Assembly: GCF_002262875.1 (NCBI RefSeq) | Contig: NZ_NKYE01000004.1 | Coordinates: 186,001-250,000 of the forward strand | DNA: 64,000 nt | Direction: 5' to 3' | DNA from: Amycolatopsis antarctica | Lineage (GTDB): Bacteria; Actinomycetota; Actinomycetes; Mycobacteriales; Pseudonocardiaceae | In this document: piece by piece, positions 38,080-49,646 of the stretch | Position numbering within the stretch: the first letter of the stretch is position 1 | How the letters are laid out: each line of letters starts with the position of its first letter | Program-made: the position numbers and the translations under genes | Notes under the pieces: generated by a model | The model's input: only the letters and a program-made list of their open reading frames with translations | Database searches by the model: none | Told to the model about the DNA's origin: nothing

Positions 38080-39489
38080 GTGTCTGCGCAGCGTTCGCCC
38101 CGCAAGGCCGCCGGTTGTTCTTCGAACAGCGCTCCTGGCGCTGAGAAAGCCTCGATCTCACCCGTCACCCCGTCCAGCGATGGAGAAGAGCACCGCACCT
38201 ACGTGCTCGACACCTCGGTGCTGCTGTCCGACCCGTGGGCGATGTCCCGGTTCGCCGAGCACTCGGTGGTACTCCCGCTGGTCGTGATCAGCGAACTGGA
38301 GGCGAAACGCCACCACCCGGAACTCGGCTGGTTCGCCCGTGAGGCCCTGCGCAGGCTGGACGACCTGCGCCGTACCCACGGCAGACTCGACGCCCCCATT
38401 CCCATCGGGGAGGACGGCGGCACGCTGCACGTCGAGCTGAACCACTCCGACCCGACCGTGCTGCCGCCCGGTTTCCGCACCGACGCCAACGATCACCGCA
38501 TCCTGGCGTGCGCGCTGAACCTGGCCGCGGAACTGCGTTCGGTGACGCTGGTGACGAAGGACATCCCGCTGCGGGTGAAGGCGGGTGCCGTCGGACTCGA
38601 CGCCGACGAGTACCGCGCACAGGACGTCACGCCGTCCGGCTGGACCGGCATGGCCGACGTGGACGTGCCGCAGGAGGCGATCGACGCGCTGTTCCGCGAG
38701 AACGTCGTGGACATGGGCGACTTCGGCAGGCCGGACGTCGCGGAGATGCCCTGCCACACCGGGCTCCGCCTGCTCGCCGGCACCACCGGCGCGCTCGGGC
38801 GGGTCACCGCGGACAAGAAGGTGCGGCTGGTGCGCGGCGACAAGGAGGCGTTCGGCCTGCACGGACGTTCCGCCGAGCAGCGGGTGGCACTCGACCTGCT
38901 CGCCGATCCGGACGTCGGCATCATCTCGATGGGTGGCCGCGCGGGCACCGGCAAGTCGGCGCTCGCGCTGTGTGCCGGGCTGGAATCGGTGATGGAACGT
39001 CGTGAGCACCGCAAGGTCGTGGTGTTCCGGCCGGTCTACGCCGTCGGCGGGCAGGAACTCGGCTACCTGCCGGGATCCGAGAGCGAGAAGATGCAGCCCT
39101 GGGCGCAGGCGGTCTTCGACACCCTCGGTGCCCTGGTCAGTCAGGAGGTCCTCGACGAGGTCTTCGACCGCGGCATGCTCGAGGTGCTCCCGTTGACGCA
39201 CATCCGCGGGCGTTCCCTGCACGACGCGTTCGTGATCGTCGATGAGGCACAGTCGCTGGAACGCAACGTGCTGCTGACCGTTCTCTCGCGTCTGGGCACC
39301 GCGTCGCGGGTGGTGCTCACCCACGACGTCGCACAACGCGACAACCTGCGGGTGGGCAGGCACGACGGTGTCTCGGCCGTCATCGAGAAGCTGAAGGGCC
39401 ACCCGCTCTTCGCGCACGTCACGCTGACCCGCTCGGAGCGTTCCCCCATCGCCGCGCTGGTCACCGAGATGCTGGAGGACCACGGGTAA
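38080..39489 (+). CDS. phoH2: PhoH2-type PIN-PhoH RNA helicase/nuclease
   Basis: The protein has 469 residues. An N-terminal PIN nuclease domain (acidic residues in [16 protein letters not shown] and DANDHRILA) is fused to a PhoH ATPase (Walker [12 protein letters not shown] near residue 290, Walker B FVIVDEAQ near 386). Mycobacterial PhoH2 is an RNA unwinding and cleaving enzyme. GAGGGAG lies before the GTG at 38080. In many actinomycetes it is free-standing, as here. A terminator hairpin and the 22-bp repeat array follow. Confidence 0.92.
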   Translation: MSAQRSPRKAAGCSSNSAPGAEKASISPVTPSSDGEEHRTYVLDTSVLLSDPWAMSRFAEHSVVLPLVVISELEAKRHHPELGWFAREALRRLDDLRRTHGRLDAPIPIGEDGGTLHVELNHSDPTVLPPGFRTDANDHRILACALNLAAELRSVTLVTKDIPLRVKAGAVGLDADEYRAQDVTPSGWTGMADVDVPQEAIDALFRENVVDMGDFGRPDVAEMPCHTGLRLLAGTTGALGRVTADKKVRLVRGDKEAFGLHGRSAEQRVALDLLADPDVGIISMGGRAGTGKSALALCAGLESVMERREHRKVVVFRPVYAVGGQELGYLPGSESEKMQPWAQAVFDTLGALVSQEVLDEVFDRGMLEVLPLTHIRGRSLHDAFVIVDEAQSLERNVLLTVLSRLGTASRVVLTHDVAQRDNLRVGRHDGVSAVIEKLKGHPLFAHVTLTRSERSPIAALVTEMLEDHG

Positions 39490-39500
39490 CCCTCAGGGCG

Positions 39501-39533
39501 TGGGCGGGAGCGTGCGCCGGCACGCCCCGCCCA
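39501..39533 (+). terminator. phoH terminator hairpin
   Basis: TGGGCGGG/CCCGCCCA outer arms and CGTGC/GCACG inner arms form a long stem with a GCCG loop, 12 bases after the phoH stop. Confidence 0.75.
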
Positions 39534-39540
39534 TGCCCAG

Positions 39541-39694
39541 GCGCCCGACACGGCATGCCCAAGCGCCCGACACGGCATGCCCAGGCGCCCGACACGGCAT
39601 GCCCAAGCGCCCGACACGGCATGCCCAGGCGCCCGACACGGCATGCCCAAGCGCCCGACACGGCATGCCCAGGCGCCCGACACGGCATGCCCAG
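39541..39694 (-). repeat. Tandem 22-bp repeat array, seven perfect units
   Basis: Seven units of exactly 22 bp (GCGCCCGACACGGCATGCCC plus AA or AG) run head to tail, with a partial unit at 39533-39540. The two-base end alternates AA, AG, AA, AG, AA, AG, AG, so a 44-bp higher-order unit is visible. Read on the minus strand the core GGCATGCCGTGTCGGGCG begins about ten bases after the guaB1 stop, in its sense orientation. Confidence 0.95.
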
Positions 39695-39703
39695 GCGTGT
39701 GGG

Positions 39704-41840
<2,137 letters not shown>

Positions 41841-41912
41841 GCCGCAGACCCTAACGGCCCGGCTCCGCCGGACGCGAGCTGGCGAACCGGGAAGATTCGG
41901 CGCGGGCCGGAC

Positions 41913-43424
41913 TCAGGAACGCAGCGTGGCGCGGACGGCATCGAGAGTGTCGGCGTCCGCCGCCTCCTTGTCCGGCCGGTACCGGACGACGCGAGCGAAC
42001 CGCAGCGCCACCCCGCCCGGGTAGCGGGTGCTCACCTGCGCCCCGTCCAGCTCGATCTCGACCACCAGTTCCGGGCGGACGTGCACGGTCCACTCGTCGC
42101 GCCGCGACTCGATCTCCCGCAACGCCGCCGTCTGCCAGCCGAGGAGCTCGTCGGTGAGCCCCTTGAACGTCTTGCCGACCATGATCGGCGGGCCCCCGTC
42201 GGGGTCCCTGGCGCCCAGGTGCAGGTTCGACAGGTAACCGGTGCGCCTGCCGTGCCCCCATTCGGCGGCCAGTACGACCAGGTCCAGGGTGTGCACCGGT
42301 TTCACCTTCAGCCACGCGCTTCCGCGCCGGCCGGCCGCGTACACCGAGCCGAGATCCTTCACCATCACGCCCTCGTGCCCGGCCGCCATCGACGCTTCGA
42401 GGAGCGTGGCCGGTTCGGCGGGTTCGTCCTCACCCGGGATCAGGTGCCCGGCGGCCACCCGGCGCAGCGCCTCGTGCCGCTCGCGCAGCGGCGCGTCCAG
42501 CAGGTCCGTGCCGTCCAGGTGCAGGCAGTCGAAGAAGTACGGCCGCAGCAGCAGCGCACGCACCTGTTCGTCCCTGGTGCTGCCGAAGCGGCTCATCGTC
42601 TCCTGGAACGGTCTCGGCCTGCCGTCGTCGGTCAGCGCCAGCGTCTCGCCGTCCAGCACCACCGACTCGCACGGCAGGGCGCGCACCAGTTCCACCAGTT
42701 CCGCCACGTGCGGGGTGATCTCGCGCAGGGTGCGGGTGTAGACGTGCACCTCCTCGCCGTCCCGGTGCACCTGGATCCTGGCACCGTCCATTTTGTACTC
42801 GACGGTCACCGATCCCATTCCGGCCAGCGCCTCGTCCAGCGACTCGGCGGGTGAGGCGAGCATCGGCCGCACCGGCCTGCCCAGTTCCAGCCGGAAGGCG
42901 GCCACCGCGTCCACCCCGCCGGTCATCGCCGCCACGGCGGTCGCGGGCAGCCGCCCGGAAAGCATGAACGCGCGGCGCACGGCATCGCCGGGCACCTCGC
43001 TCGCGGCGGCGACGGCGTCCACCATGACGCCCTCCAGCGCGCCCTGGCGCAGTTCGCCGGTGAGCAGCCGCAACAGGAAGCGCTGCTCGGCCTCGGTGGC
43101 CCTGCCGAACAGGCCGAGCAGCGCTTCGCGCCGCCGCCCCGCCGAGCCGCTACCGGTCGCCGCCGCCACCTCGTCCAGCGCCGCGTGCACCTCGCCGAGC
43201 GTCAGTTCAGGGGACGCCGCGACCGGCGCGTCGAGGTCGGCGAGGGTGCGCCAGCCGGTGCCGATCCGGCCCTGCGGGAGCTGCCCGGTGAGAAACGCGA
43301 CCGCGTCGGGCAGTTCGTGTTCCGGTGCCGCCCGCATGATTCCGGCGAGCACGCCGATCTTGGTCTTGCGGGACCGGGTCGCGGCGACCTCGGCGGATGC
43401 GGTGACGACCTCGTCGAGCAACAT
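41913..43424 (-). CDS. ligB: ATP-dependent DNA ligase (LigB type)
   Basis: The protein has 503 residues and is a DNA ligase that seals nicks using ATP. An N-terminal DNA-binding domain (1-200) is followed by the nucleotidyltransferase motif with adenylated Lys211 (EYKMDGARI), DGE (VVLDGETL), EGVMVK, WLKVKP and a C-terminal OB fold. It is closer to Rv3062 LigB than to Ku-linked LigD. The start MLLDEVV agrees with the family, and GGGGAGGA lies seven bases upstream. The first 223 bases overlap the 3' part of the EamA gene in another frame. Confidence 0.92.
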   Translation of the reverse strand: MLLDEVVTASAEVAATRSRKTKIGVLAGIMRAAPEHELPDAVAFLTGQLPQGRIGTGWRTLADLDAPVAASPELTLGEVHAALDEVAAATGSGSAGRRREALLGLFGRATEAEQRFLLRLLTGELRQGALEGVMVDAVAAASEVPGDAVRRAFMLSGRLPATAVAAMTGGVDAVAAFRLELGRPVRPMLASPAESLDEALAGMGSVTVEYKMDGARIQVHRDGEEVHVYTRTLREITPHVAELVELVRALPCESVVLDGETLALTDDGRPRPFQETMSRFGSTRDEQVRALLLRPYFFDCLHLDGTDLLDAPLRERHEALRRVAAGHLIPGEDEPAEPATLLEASMAAGHEGVMVKDLGSVYAAGRRGSAWLKVKPVHTLDLVVLAAEWGHGRRTGYLSNLHLGARDPDGGPPIMVGKTFKGLTDELLGWQTAALREIESRRDEWTVHVRPELVVEIELDGAQVSTRYPGGVALRFARVVRYRPDKEAADADTLDAVRATLRS

Positions 43425-44314
43425 GTCGACATCCTCCCCGTCCGCACCGACATTCCGCCCGGTGAGCGCAGTACCAGCAGCACGCCGAGCAGGCACACCG
43501 CGAGCCCCAGCAGCCCGCCGGGCGTCACCGGCTCGCCGAACATCGCCAGGCCGAGCAGCATCGTCACCGGCGGGGTCAGGTACAGCAGCGTGGACACCCT
43601 GGTCGCCGAGCCGCGACGCAGATTCATCCAGTAGAAGCCGTAGCCGCCGAAGGTGGACAGCAGCACCACCCAGGCAACGGCCGCCCAGAACGAACCCGAG
43701 GACGGCGGGACCACGCCCCCGCTCGCGGTGGCCAGGACGGTGAACAGCACGGCACTCACCCCGCACTGCACCAGCAGCGAATCCGCCTGCGGCAGGCGGG
43801 AACCGGTCCGTGTCTCGGCGAACGTCGCGGCCACCAGGCCCAGCATCGCCAGCACCGGCAGGCCGTAGACGAGCGGGTGGGCGGTGCCGCCGGCGAGGTC
43901 CCCGCCGACCACCAGTGCCACCCCGCCGAGGCCGAGTACGAGACCGGCCCACTGGGCGGGGCCGGACCGCTCGCCGAACAGGAGGCGGGAGAGCGTGGCG
44001 ACCACGACCGGCTGGAGTGCCGCGATCAGCGCCGCCGTCCCGACCGGCACGCCGTACTCCACGGCCAGCACGATGCCCAGCAGGTAGACGCCCTGCGCGA
44101 GCAGCCCGATACCGGCGTGCACGGCGACCGCGCGGGGTGCGATCCGCCTGCGCCGGGTGACCCACCACCAGCACCCCAGCAGGGCGAACGCGGCGAGGAA
44201 GCGCCACATCAGCAGGGTCGCCGCCCCGGTCTCCTCCGTGCCGAGCCTGGCCCCGACGAAGCCGGAGCTCCACATCAGTACGAAGCCCGTCGCGGGCAGC
44301 AGTTCGCCACGCAT
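43202..44314 (-). CDS. EamA/DMT family exporter with an unusual C-terminal extension
   Basis: The frame encodes 370 residues. Residues 1-285 are ten hydrophobic helices in two EamA repeats (FVLMWSSGFVGARLG and AALQPVVVATLSRLLFGE), typical of drug/metabolite exporters. After VLRSPGG the frame continues for about 85 Ser/Pro/Arg-rich residues that overlap the ligase gene. This tail has no domain-like character; the ordinary family stop near 43450 seems lost. The TetR gene is divergent, with two matching operators between. The substrate is unknown. Confidence 0.8.
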   Translation of the reverse strand: MRGELLPATGFVLMWSSGFVGARLGTEETGAATLLMWRFLAAFALLGCWWWVTRRRRIAPRAVAVHAGIGLLAQGVYLLGIVLAVEYGVPVGTAALIAALQPVVVATLSRLLFGERSGPAQWAGLVLGLGGVALVVGGDLAGGTAHPLVYGLPVLAMLGLVAATFAETRTGSRLPQADSLLVQCGVSAVLFTVLATASGGVVPPSSGSFWAAVAWVVLLSTFGGYGFYWMNLRRGSATRVSTLLYLTPPVTMLLGLAMFGEPVTPGGLLGLAVCLLGVLLVLRSPGGMSVRTGRMSTCCSTRSSPHPPRSPRPGPARPRSACSPESCGRHRNTNCPTRSRFSPGSSRRAGSAPAGAPSPTSTRRSRRPLN

Positions 44315-44329
44315 ATCGCCCTCTGGTGT

Positions 44330-44343
44330 ATACCGACCGGTAT
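44330..44343. promoter_or_regulatory. TetR operator 1
   Basis: ATACCGACCGGTAT is a near-perfect dyad overlapping TATACA (44327-44332 on the minus strand), the likely -10 of the EamA gene. Its centre is 30 bp, about three helical turns, from operator 2. Confidence 0.75.
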
Positions 44344-44359
44344 GGTTACTAGCTTAACT

Positions 44360-44373
44360 ACACCGATCGGTAT
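44360..44373. promoter_or_regulatory. TetR operator 2
   Basis: ACACCGATCGGTAT has the perfect core ACCGATCGGT. It overlaps TATACA (44371-44376), the likely -10 of the TetR gene, so the regulator would repress both itself and the exporter. Confidence 0.75.
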
Positions 44374-44384
44374 ACAGTCAAATC

Positions 44385-44966
44385 ATGTCCGAGACGATGG
44401 CGTCACTGACCCCGGCGGCCGAGCGCATCCTGCGGGTGGCCGCGGAACTGTTCTACGACAACGGGATCCACGCCGTCGGCGTCGAGTTGATCGCGAGCAC
44501 GGCGGGGGTCACCAAGAAGACGCTCTACGATCGCTTCGGCTCCAAGGACACGCTCGTCGGCATGTACCTGACCCGGCGCGACGAGAACTGGCGCGAGCAC
44601 GTCCGCCACACGGTCGAGCGCGGCACCCGGGTCGCCCCCGCCCGCAGGCCGCTACTCGTCTTCGACGCGCTGGAGCAGTGGATGGCCGAACGCACGCCAC
44701 GTGGCTGCGCCTTCGTCAACGCCCACGCCGAACTGCCCGACGGTGACCACCCCGGCAGGCAGGCCATCGCGGCGCAGAAGCGGTGGATGCTGGACTACCT
44801 GCGCGACCTCGTCCGCGAGGCCGGGCTGCGCAATCCGCGGAAGCTGGCGGGCGCCCTGCTGCTCCTGCTGGAGGGTGCCACCGTCACCGCGCCGATCGGT
44901 GTCCTGCCCGATGCCGTCGCCGCCGCGAGGGAGCTGGCGAAGGGCCTGCTCGACGCCGCCCGCTGA
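44385..44966 (+). CDS. TetR family regulator of the EamA exporter
   Basis: The protein has 193 residues. The helix-turn-helix IASTAGVTKKTLYDRFGSKDTLV is clear, and a helical effector domain follows (RGCAFVNAHAEL). It is divergent from the exporter with two ATACCGAYCGGTAT sites in the 70-bp gap, which strongly suggests control of both genes. TATACA ends eight bases before the ATG and no Shine-Dalgarno is present, consistent with a leaderless mRNA. Confidence 0.9.
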   Translation: MSETMASLTPAAERILRVAAELFYDNGIHAVGVELIASTAGVTKKTLYDRFGSKDTLVGMYLTRRDENWREHVRHTVERGTRVAPARRPLLVFDALEQWMAERTPRGCAFVNAHAELPDGDHPGRQAIAAQKRWMLDYLRDLVREAGLRNPRKLAGALLLLLEGATVTAPIGVLPDAVAAARELAKGLLDAAR

Positions 44967-44969
44967 TCC

Positions 44970-47033
44970 TCAGCGCCATCCCAGCGCGTCCTCGAACTCC
45001 TGCTGGATCAACGGCGCGACAGTGCGCATGTACGTCGCGGTGATGTGATCATCATCGAGATAGACGACAACGTTGCCGACCACGGCCGGGCATACGTCCG
45101 GTCGGCAGTAATGGTCGCTGAGGTCCATGTAGGACACATTCGGAGGCGTTTCCATCGATGTGTAGGGAGGTTCGGAGGCGTAGACCTCCGAACGAGGTAC
45201 ATCGCACTCCGGTGAGTACGGTCCGGATGCCTGCACGCAGTCGACCGGCTTGGTGTCGAAACGCGGGTTGTCGCGGATCGCGACCACCGGAATCCCCAAC
45301 TGTTCGAGTTTCCGCCACTGATCGACGTACCCCTGTGGGGTCCGCTCGGTCTTCCCCGCGCCCGCGTCACGACTGGCGAGGGTGACCACGGCATCCGGTC
45401 TGGTGCGGTCGATCTCCCGCACCAGGTCCTCGTTCCAGTCCGAGCACTCGCCGTAGGTCGCCTCCGACTCCTCCGCGTCCGCGGTGAGCGGGCAGCCCCA
45501 GTGAATCGCCGACACGATCTGCCAGTTCCGGGTCTCGGCCATCGGAACCATCGCGCCGATGAGCTGCTGCGCGTGAGAGTCGCCCACGACCATGATCCGT
45601 CGCTCCGGTGTTCCCGCGGTCGGCGAGGAGCAGAGTTTGACCTGGCTGCCGTCCGGAGTGACGCAGTCGTTGATCCGGCCATAGTCATCGTTCACGGTCA
45701 GCAGTGGCGGTACGAGTTCGGCGTCGGGGGAGCCGCGGTACTCGAAGCCGTCCTGGAGTGCGGCGGCACCGGGATGGTCCACGTCCCCGATCGCGGAGGT
45801 TTGCGCCGTCGCCCGGTCGGTGCTGATCCACTGCCAGGACAGCGCCGCCACCAGCACGGGCACCAGGGCGATCGCGCCGAGCCGGTACGCCGCCCACGTC
45901 GGCCGGGGGCCCGGCCGTGGCTCCCGCAGCGGCGTCTCCACCAGGTGGTACGTCAGCGCGGACAGCGCCAGCGAGAACGCGATCACCAGCGCGCCGGTCA
46001 GCAGCGAGGGCTCGGACCTGTTCTGCGCCACCAGATGTAGCACCAGTACCGGCCAGTGCCACAGGTAGAGCGAGTAGCTGAGCTTGCCCAGGTACCGCAG
46101 TGGCCGCGCGGACAGGAACCGGTCGGCACCGGCCGCGCTGCCCGTGCTCCCCGCGACGATCACCAGCACCGCGGCCAGCGTCGGCCACAACGCGAGGTAA
46201 CCGGGGAACACGGTGCCGACCTGCAACACCAGTCCGCACGACACCAGCGCCAGCACGCCGAGCCAGCCCAGTACGACCCGCACCGCCCCCGGCAGCACGA
46301 CGGCGTCCAGGAACAACGCGAGCAGCCCGCCGAGCGCGAACTCCCACACCCGGGTCAGCGAGCTGAAATAGGCCAGCGGCTGGTTCGTCACGGTGAGCAC
46401 CACCGAGTACGCCAGCGAGGCGGCGAACACCACGGCGAGCGTGCCGCCGAGCGTCGCGCGCAGATTCGTCCGGGTACGGGCCGCCACCACGGCGACCAGT
46501 GCCACCAGCAACGGCCACACCAGATAGAACTGACCCTGGATCGACAGGGACCAGAAGTGCTGGACGACGCTCGCCGCCTGGTGCTGCGCGAAGTAGTCCA
46601 CCGAGTCGACGGCGAGGCGCCAGTTCTCGAAGTACAGCGCCGAGGCGATGATCTCCCGGATCGTCTGCAGCCAGCGTGTCTCCGGCAGCAGCACCGTGCT
46701 CGCCGCCATCGTCACCAGCAGCACCGTCAGTGCCGCCGGGAACAGGCGCCTGATCATCCGGCCCCACATCGGGCCGAACCGGATGCCGCCACGGCCCGCC
46801 GCCCGGAAAAGCTGCCCGGTGATGAGGAAACCGGTGATCAGGAAGAACACGTCCACGCCGCCGGAGACGCGGCCCAGCCACACGTGGTAGACGACGACCA
46901 GCAGCACGGCCAGCGCCCGCAGGCCCTGGATCTCCGGCCGGAACCGCCGCTTGTCCGCCACTCGGGGGCCGCCGGCCGTCCCGTCCGAGGCCACAGCCGG
47001 GAAACCGATCGGATCCGTGCGCAGATCGGTCAT
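44970..47033 (-). CDS. Acyltransferase-3/SGNH fusion (OafA-like)
   Basis: The protein has 687 residues. An N-terminal acyltransferase-3 domain with about ten helices (PEIQGLRALAVLLVVVYH; GGVDVFFLITGFLI; RRLFPAA) is followed by an external SGNH hydrolase-like domain. The latter has VVGDSHAQQL near residue 480 and DDDHITATYM near 668. Such proteins O-acetylate or acylate surface sugars, peptidoglycan or secondary metabolites. The acceptor is unknown. GAGGAG is ten bases before the ATG. It is downstream of fum by 113 bases. Confidence 0.88.
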   Translation of the reverse strand: MTDLRTDPIGFPAVASDGTAGGPRVADKRRFRPEIQGLRALAVLLVVVYHVWLGRVSGGVDVFFLITGFLITGQLFRAAGRGGIRFGPMWGRMIRRLFPAALTVLLVTMAASTVLLPETRWLQTIREIIASALYFENWRLAVDSVDYFAQHQAASVVQHFWSLSIQGQFYLVWPLLVALVAVVAARTRTNLRATLGGTLAVVFAASLAYSVVLTVTNQPLAYFSSLTRVWEFALGGLLALFLDAVVLPGAVRVVLGWLGVLALVSCGLVLQVGTVFPGYLALWPTLAAVLVIVAGSTGSAAGADRFLSARPLRYLGKLSYSLYLWHWPVLVLHLVAQNRSEPSLLTGALVIAFSLALSALTYHLVETPLREPRPGPRPTWAAYRLGAIALVPVLVAALSWQWISTDRATAQTSAIGDVDHPGAAALQDGFEYRGSPDAELVPPLLTVNDDYGRINDCVTPDGSQVKLCSSPTAGTPERRIMVVGDSHAQQLIGAMVPMAETRNWQIVSAIHWGCPLTADAEESEATYGECSDWNEDLVREIDRTRPDAVVTLASRDAGAGKTERTPQGYVDQWRKLEQLGIPVVAIRDNPRFDTKPVDCVQASGPYSPECDVPRSEVYASEPPYTSMETPPNVSYMDLSDHYCRPDVCPAVVGNVVVYLDDDHITATYMRTVAPLIQQEFEDALGWR

Positions 47034-47146
47034 CGGCGGCGGCTCCTCACCGGATCGGTGAACAATTCACGCGAAGTCCGGACACTCTACGACGGGCCGG
47101 CGGCGGCACGGTCACCTGACCGTCCACCGGCCGCCGCGAGACGGAC

Positions 47147-48544
47147 TCACCTGCCGCCGCGAGCCATCCGCAGCACGTCCAGCGCCTCGTCGAGCTGCGC
47201 CTCGGTGAGCGTTCCCTTCGCCACGTGACCGCGATCCAGCACCACCTCGCGGATCGTCCTCCGCTCCGCCAGCGCCTGCTTCGCGATCTTCGCCGCCTCC
47301 TCGTAGCCGAGGTAGGAGTTCAGCGGGGTGACGATCGACGGCGAGCCCTCCGCGTACTCGCGGGCCCGCTCGACGTCGGCGGTGACCCCGTCGAACACCT
47401 TCTCCGCGAGCAGCCGCGAGACGGCGGCGAGCAGCCGCGCCGACTCCAGCACGTTGCGCGCGATCACCGGCAGGTTGACGTTGAGCTGGAAGTTGCCCTG
47501 CGCCCCGGCGAAGGCGACGGCCGCGTCGTTGCCGATCACCTGCGCCACCACCTGCAGGGTCGCCTCCGGGATGACCGGGTTGACCTTGCCGGGCATGATC
47601 GACGACCCCGGCTGCAGGTCCGGCAGCGCCAGCTCGGCCAGACCGGTCCTCGGGCCGGAACCCAGCCAGCGCAGGTCGTTCGCGATCTTGTTCAGCGAGA
47701 CGGCCACGGTGCGCAGGTGCCCGGAGGTCTCCACCACCCCGTCCTGCGCGGCCTGCGCCTCGAAGTGGTCCCGCGCCTCGGTCAGCGGCAGGCCGGTGAC
47801 CTTCGCCAGTTCCGCAGCCACGGCCTCGCCGAAACCCTCCGGCGCGTTCAGCCCGGAACCGACCGCCGTGCCGCCGATGGGCAGCTCGCCAAGCCTGCCG
47901 ATCCCGGAACGCAGCCGCTCCACGCCGAAACGCACCTGCGCCGCCCACGCGCCGGCCTCCTGGCCGAGGGTGATCGGCACGGCGTCCATCAGGTGCGTAC
48001 GTCCCGACTTCACCACCTCCGCCCACTCCGCCGCGCGCGCCTCGATCGAGGTCGCCAGCGTCTCCAGCGCGGGCACCACCTCGGTCAGCACCGCTTCGGT
48101 GGCCGCGACCCGGATCGTCGTCGGGAAGGTGTCGTTGGACGACTGGGAGGCGTTCACCTGGTCGTTCGGGTGCACGTCGCGGCCGAGAGCGCGGGTCGCC
48201 AGCGTCGCGATGACCTCGTTCGCGTTCATGTTCGACGAGGTTCCGGAACCGGTCTGGAACACGTCGATGGGGAAGTGCTCGTCGTGCGTGCCTCCGGCGA
48301 CCTCGTCCGCCGCGCTCGCGATCGCCCCGGCGACATCGGTGTCGAGCACGCCGAGCCTGCCGTTCACCCGCGCGGCCGCTCCCTTGAGCAGTCCCAGCGC
48401 GCGGATCTGCGACCGTTCCAGCCCCCGGCCGGAGATCGGGAAGTTCTCCACGGCTCGCTGTGTCTGCGCGCGGTACAGGGCGGCGGCCGGTACCCGGACC
48501 TCGCCCATCGTGTCGTGCTCGATGCGGAATTCCTGCTCAGCCAT
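47147..48544 (-). CDS. fumC: Class II fumarate hydratase
   Basis: The protein has 465 residues and interconverts fumarate and malate in the TCA cycle, acting as a tetramer without iron-sulfur clusters. The active-site segments are present: [25 protein letters not shown], and the lyase signature [11 protein letters not shown]. Its place near glpX matches Rv1098c-Rv1099c, but a reductase gene on the opposite strand lies between here. The ATG at 48544 starts [14 protein letters not shown]. Confidence 0.95.
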   Translation of the reverse strand: MAEQEFRIEHDTMGEVRVPAAALYRAQTQRAVENFPISGRGLERSQIRALGLLKGAAARVNGRLGVLDTDVAGAIASAADEVAGGTHDEHFPIDVFQTGSGTSSNMNANEVIATLATRALGRDVHPNDQVNASQSSNDTFPTTIRVAATEAVLTEVVPALETLATSIEARAAEWAEVVKSGRTHLMDAVPITLGQEAGAWAAQVRFGVERLRSGIGRLGELPIGGTAVGSGLNAPEGFGEAVAAELAKVTGLPLTEARDHFEAQAAQDGVVETSGHLRTVAVSLNKIANDLRWLGSGPRTGLAELALPDLQPGSSIMPGKVNPVIPEATLQVVAQVIGNDAAVAFAGAQGNFQLNVNLPVIARNVLESARLLAAVSRLLAEKVFDGVTADVERAREYAEGSPSIVTPLNSYLGYEEAAKIAKQALAERRTIREVVLDRGHVAKGTLTEAQLDEALDVLRMARGGR

Positions 48545-48644
48545 GCCGCCAGTCTTACCCGTTCGCGCTTTCCCCCGCGCTATGGCGTTCCGCACTAGGC
48601 TCGGCTTTCGGCGGCTGCCACCCACCACTGGCGGAAGGACGTCC

Positions 48645-49631
48645 ATGAGCGTGCGCGATCTGAAGGTGGACCTGCTGATCGTCGGGGCCGGGCCGACCGG
48701 GTTGTTCGGCGCCTACTACGCGGGGTTCCGGGGGCTCTCCACGGCCGTCGTCGACTCGCTGCCGGAGGCGGGCGGGCAGGTCACCGCGATGTACCCGGAG
48801 AAGATGATCTACGACGTGGGCGGATTCGCGGCCGTACGCGGGCGCGACCTGGTCAAGGGGCTGGTGGAACAGGCCGCACCGTTCGAACCGGCGTACCTGC
48901 TTGGACGCAAGGCGGAGGGGCTGGCGCACACCGAGGACGGCGTGGACGTCACCCTCGACGGCGGTCAGGTGGTGCGCGCCGGCGCGGTGCTGATCACCGC
49001 GGGCATCGGCGAGTTCACCCCGCGGCCGCTGCCCGCGGGCGACGGCTGGCTCGGCCGCGGCATGGTCCACTTCGTACCCGCCCTGGACGTGCACGCCGGG
49101 CAGGACGTGGTGGTCGTCGGCGGCGGCGACTCGGCGTTCGACTGGGTGATCGCGCTGCACCCGATCGCGCGCAGCGTCACGCTCGTCCACCGGCGAGCAC
49201 GGTTCCGCGCGGCCGAGTCCATCGTCGGGCAGGCCCGTGCGCTCGGCACCCGGATCATCACCGACGCCGAGGTGATCGCCATGCGCGACGACGAGGACGG
49301 AGGGCTGGCCGAGGTGGAGATCGAGGCGAAGGAGGAGGGCACCGTCGTGCTGCCCGCGCAGACCGTCGTCGCCGCCCTCGGTTTCACCGCAGACCTCGGC
49401 CCGATCGAGAACTGGGGACTGGAGATCGACCACCGCTCCATCGCCGTCGACACCACCATGGCGACCGCGCGCGAGCGGGTCTACGCCGCGGGCGACGTCG
49501 CCGCGTATCCCGGCAAGGTCAAGCTGATCGCGACCGGTTTCGGCGAGGCGGCCACGGCCGTCAACAACATCGCCGTGCTGCTCGATCCCCAGGCGCACCT
49601 GTTCCCCGGCCATTCCAGCAACGACGGCTGA
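48645..49631 (+). CDS. Ferredoxin-NADP reductase type 2-like flavoprotein
   Basis: The protein has 328 residues. It has the thioredoxin-reductase-like two-domain fold: FAD motif [17 protein letters not shown] motif [11 protein letters not shown], and [17 protein letters not shown] near the end. The CxxC of thioredoxin reductases is absent, which points to the ferredoxin/flavodoxin-NADP reductase group. GGAAGG lies before the ATG. It sits between fum and glpX on the other strand, a difference from mycobacteria. Confidence 0.85.
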   Translation: MSVRDLKVDLLIVGAGPTGLFGAYYAGFRGLSTAVVDSLPEAGGQVTAMYPEKMIYDVGGFAAVRGRDLVKGLVEQAAPFEPAYLLGRKAEGLAHTEDGVDVTLDGGQVVRAGAVLITAGIGEFTPRPLPAGDGWLGRGMVHFVPALDVHAGQDVVVVGGGDSAFDWVIALHPIARSVTLVHRRARFRAAESIVGQARALGTRIITDAEVIAMRDDEDGGLAEVEIEAKEEGTVVLPAQTVVAALGFTADLGPIENWGLEIDHRSIAVDTTMATARERVYAAGDVAAYPGKVKLIATGFGEAATAVNNIAVLLDPQAHLFPGHSSNDG

Positions 49632-49646
49632 CCCGGCGGCTCCTCC

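Noticed and set aside
39541..39694. CRISPR array.
   Set aside because: Units are contiguous with no unique spacers, only 22 bp long, and no cas genes are near.
43425..43470. Frameshift error as the cause of the EamA extension.
   Set aside because: Possible but not provable here. Both frames are intact as given, so the gene was annotated to its actual stop and flagged.
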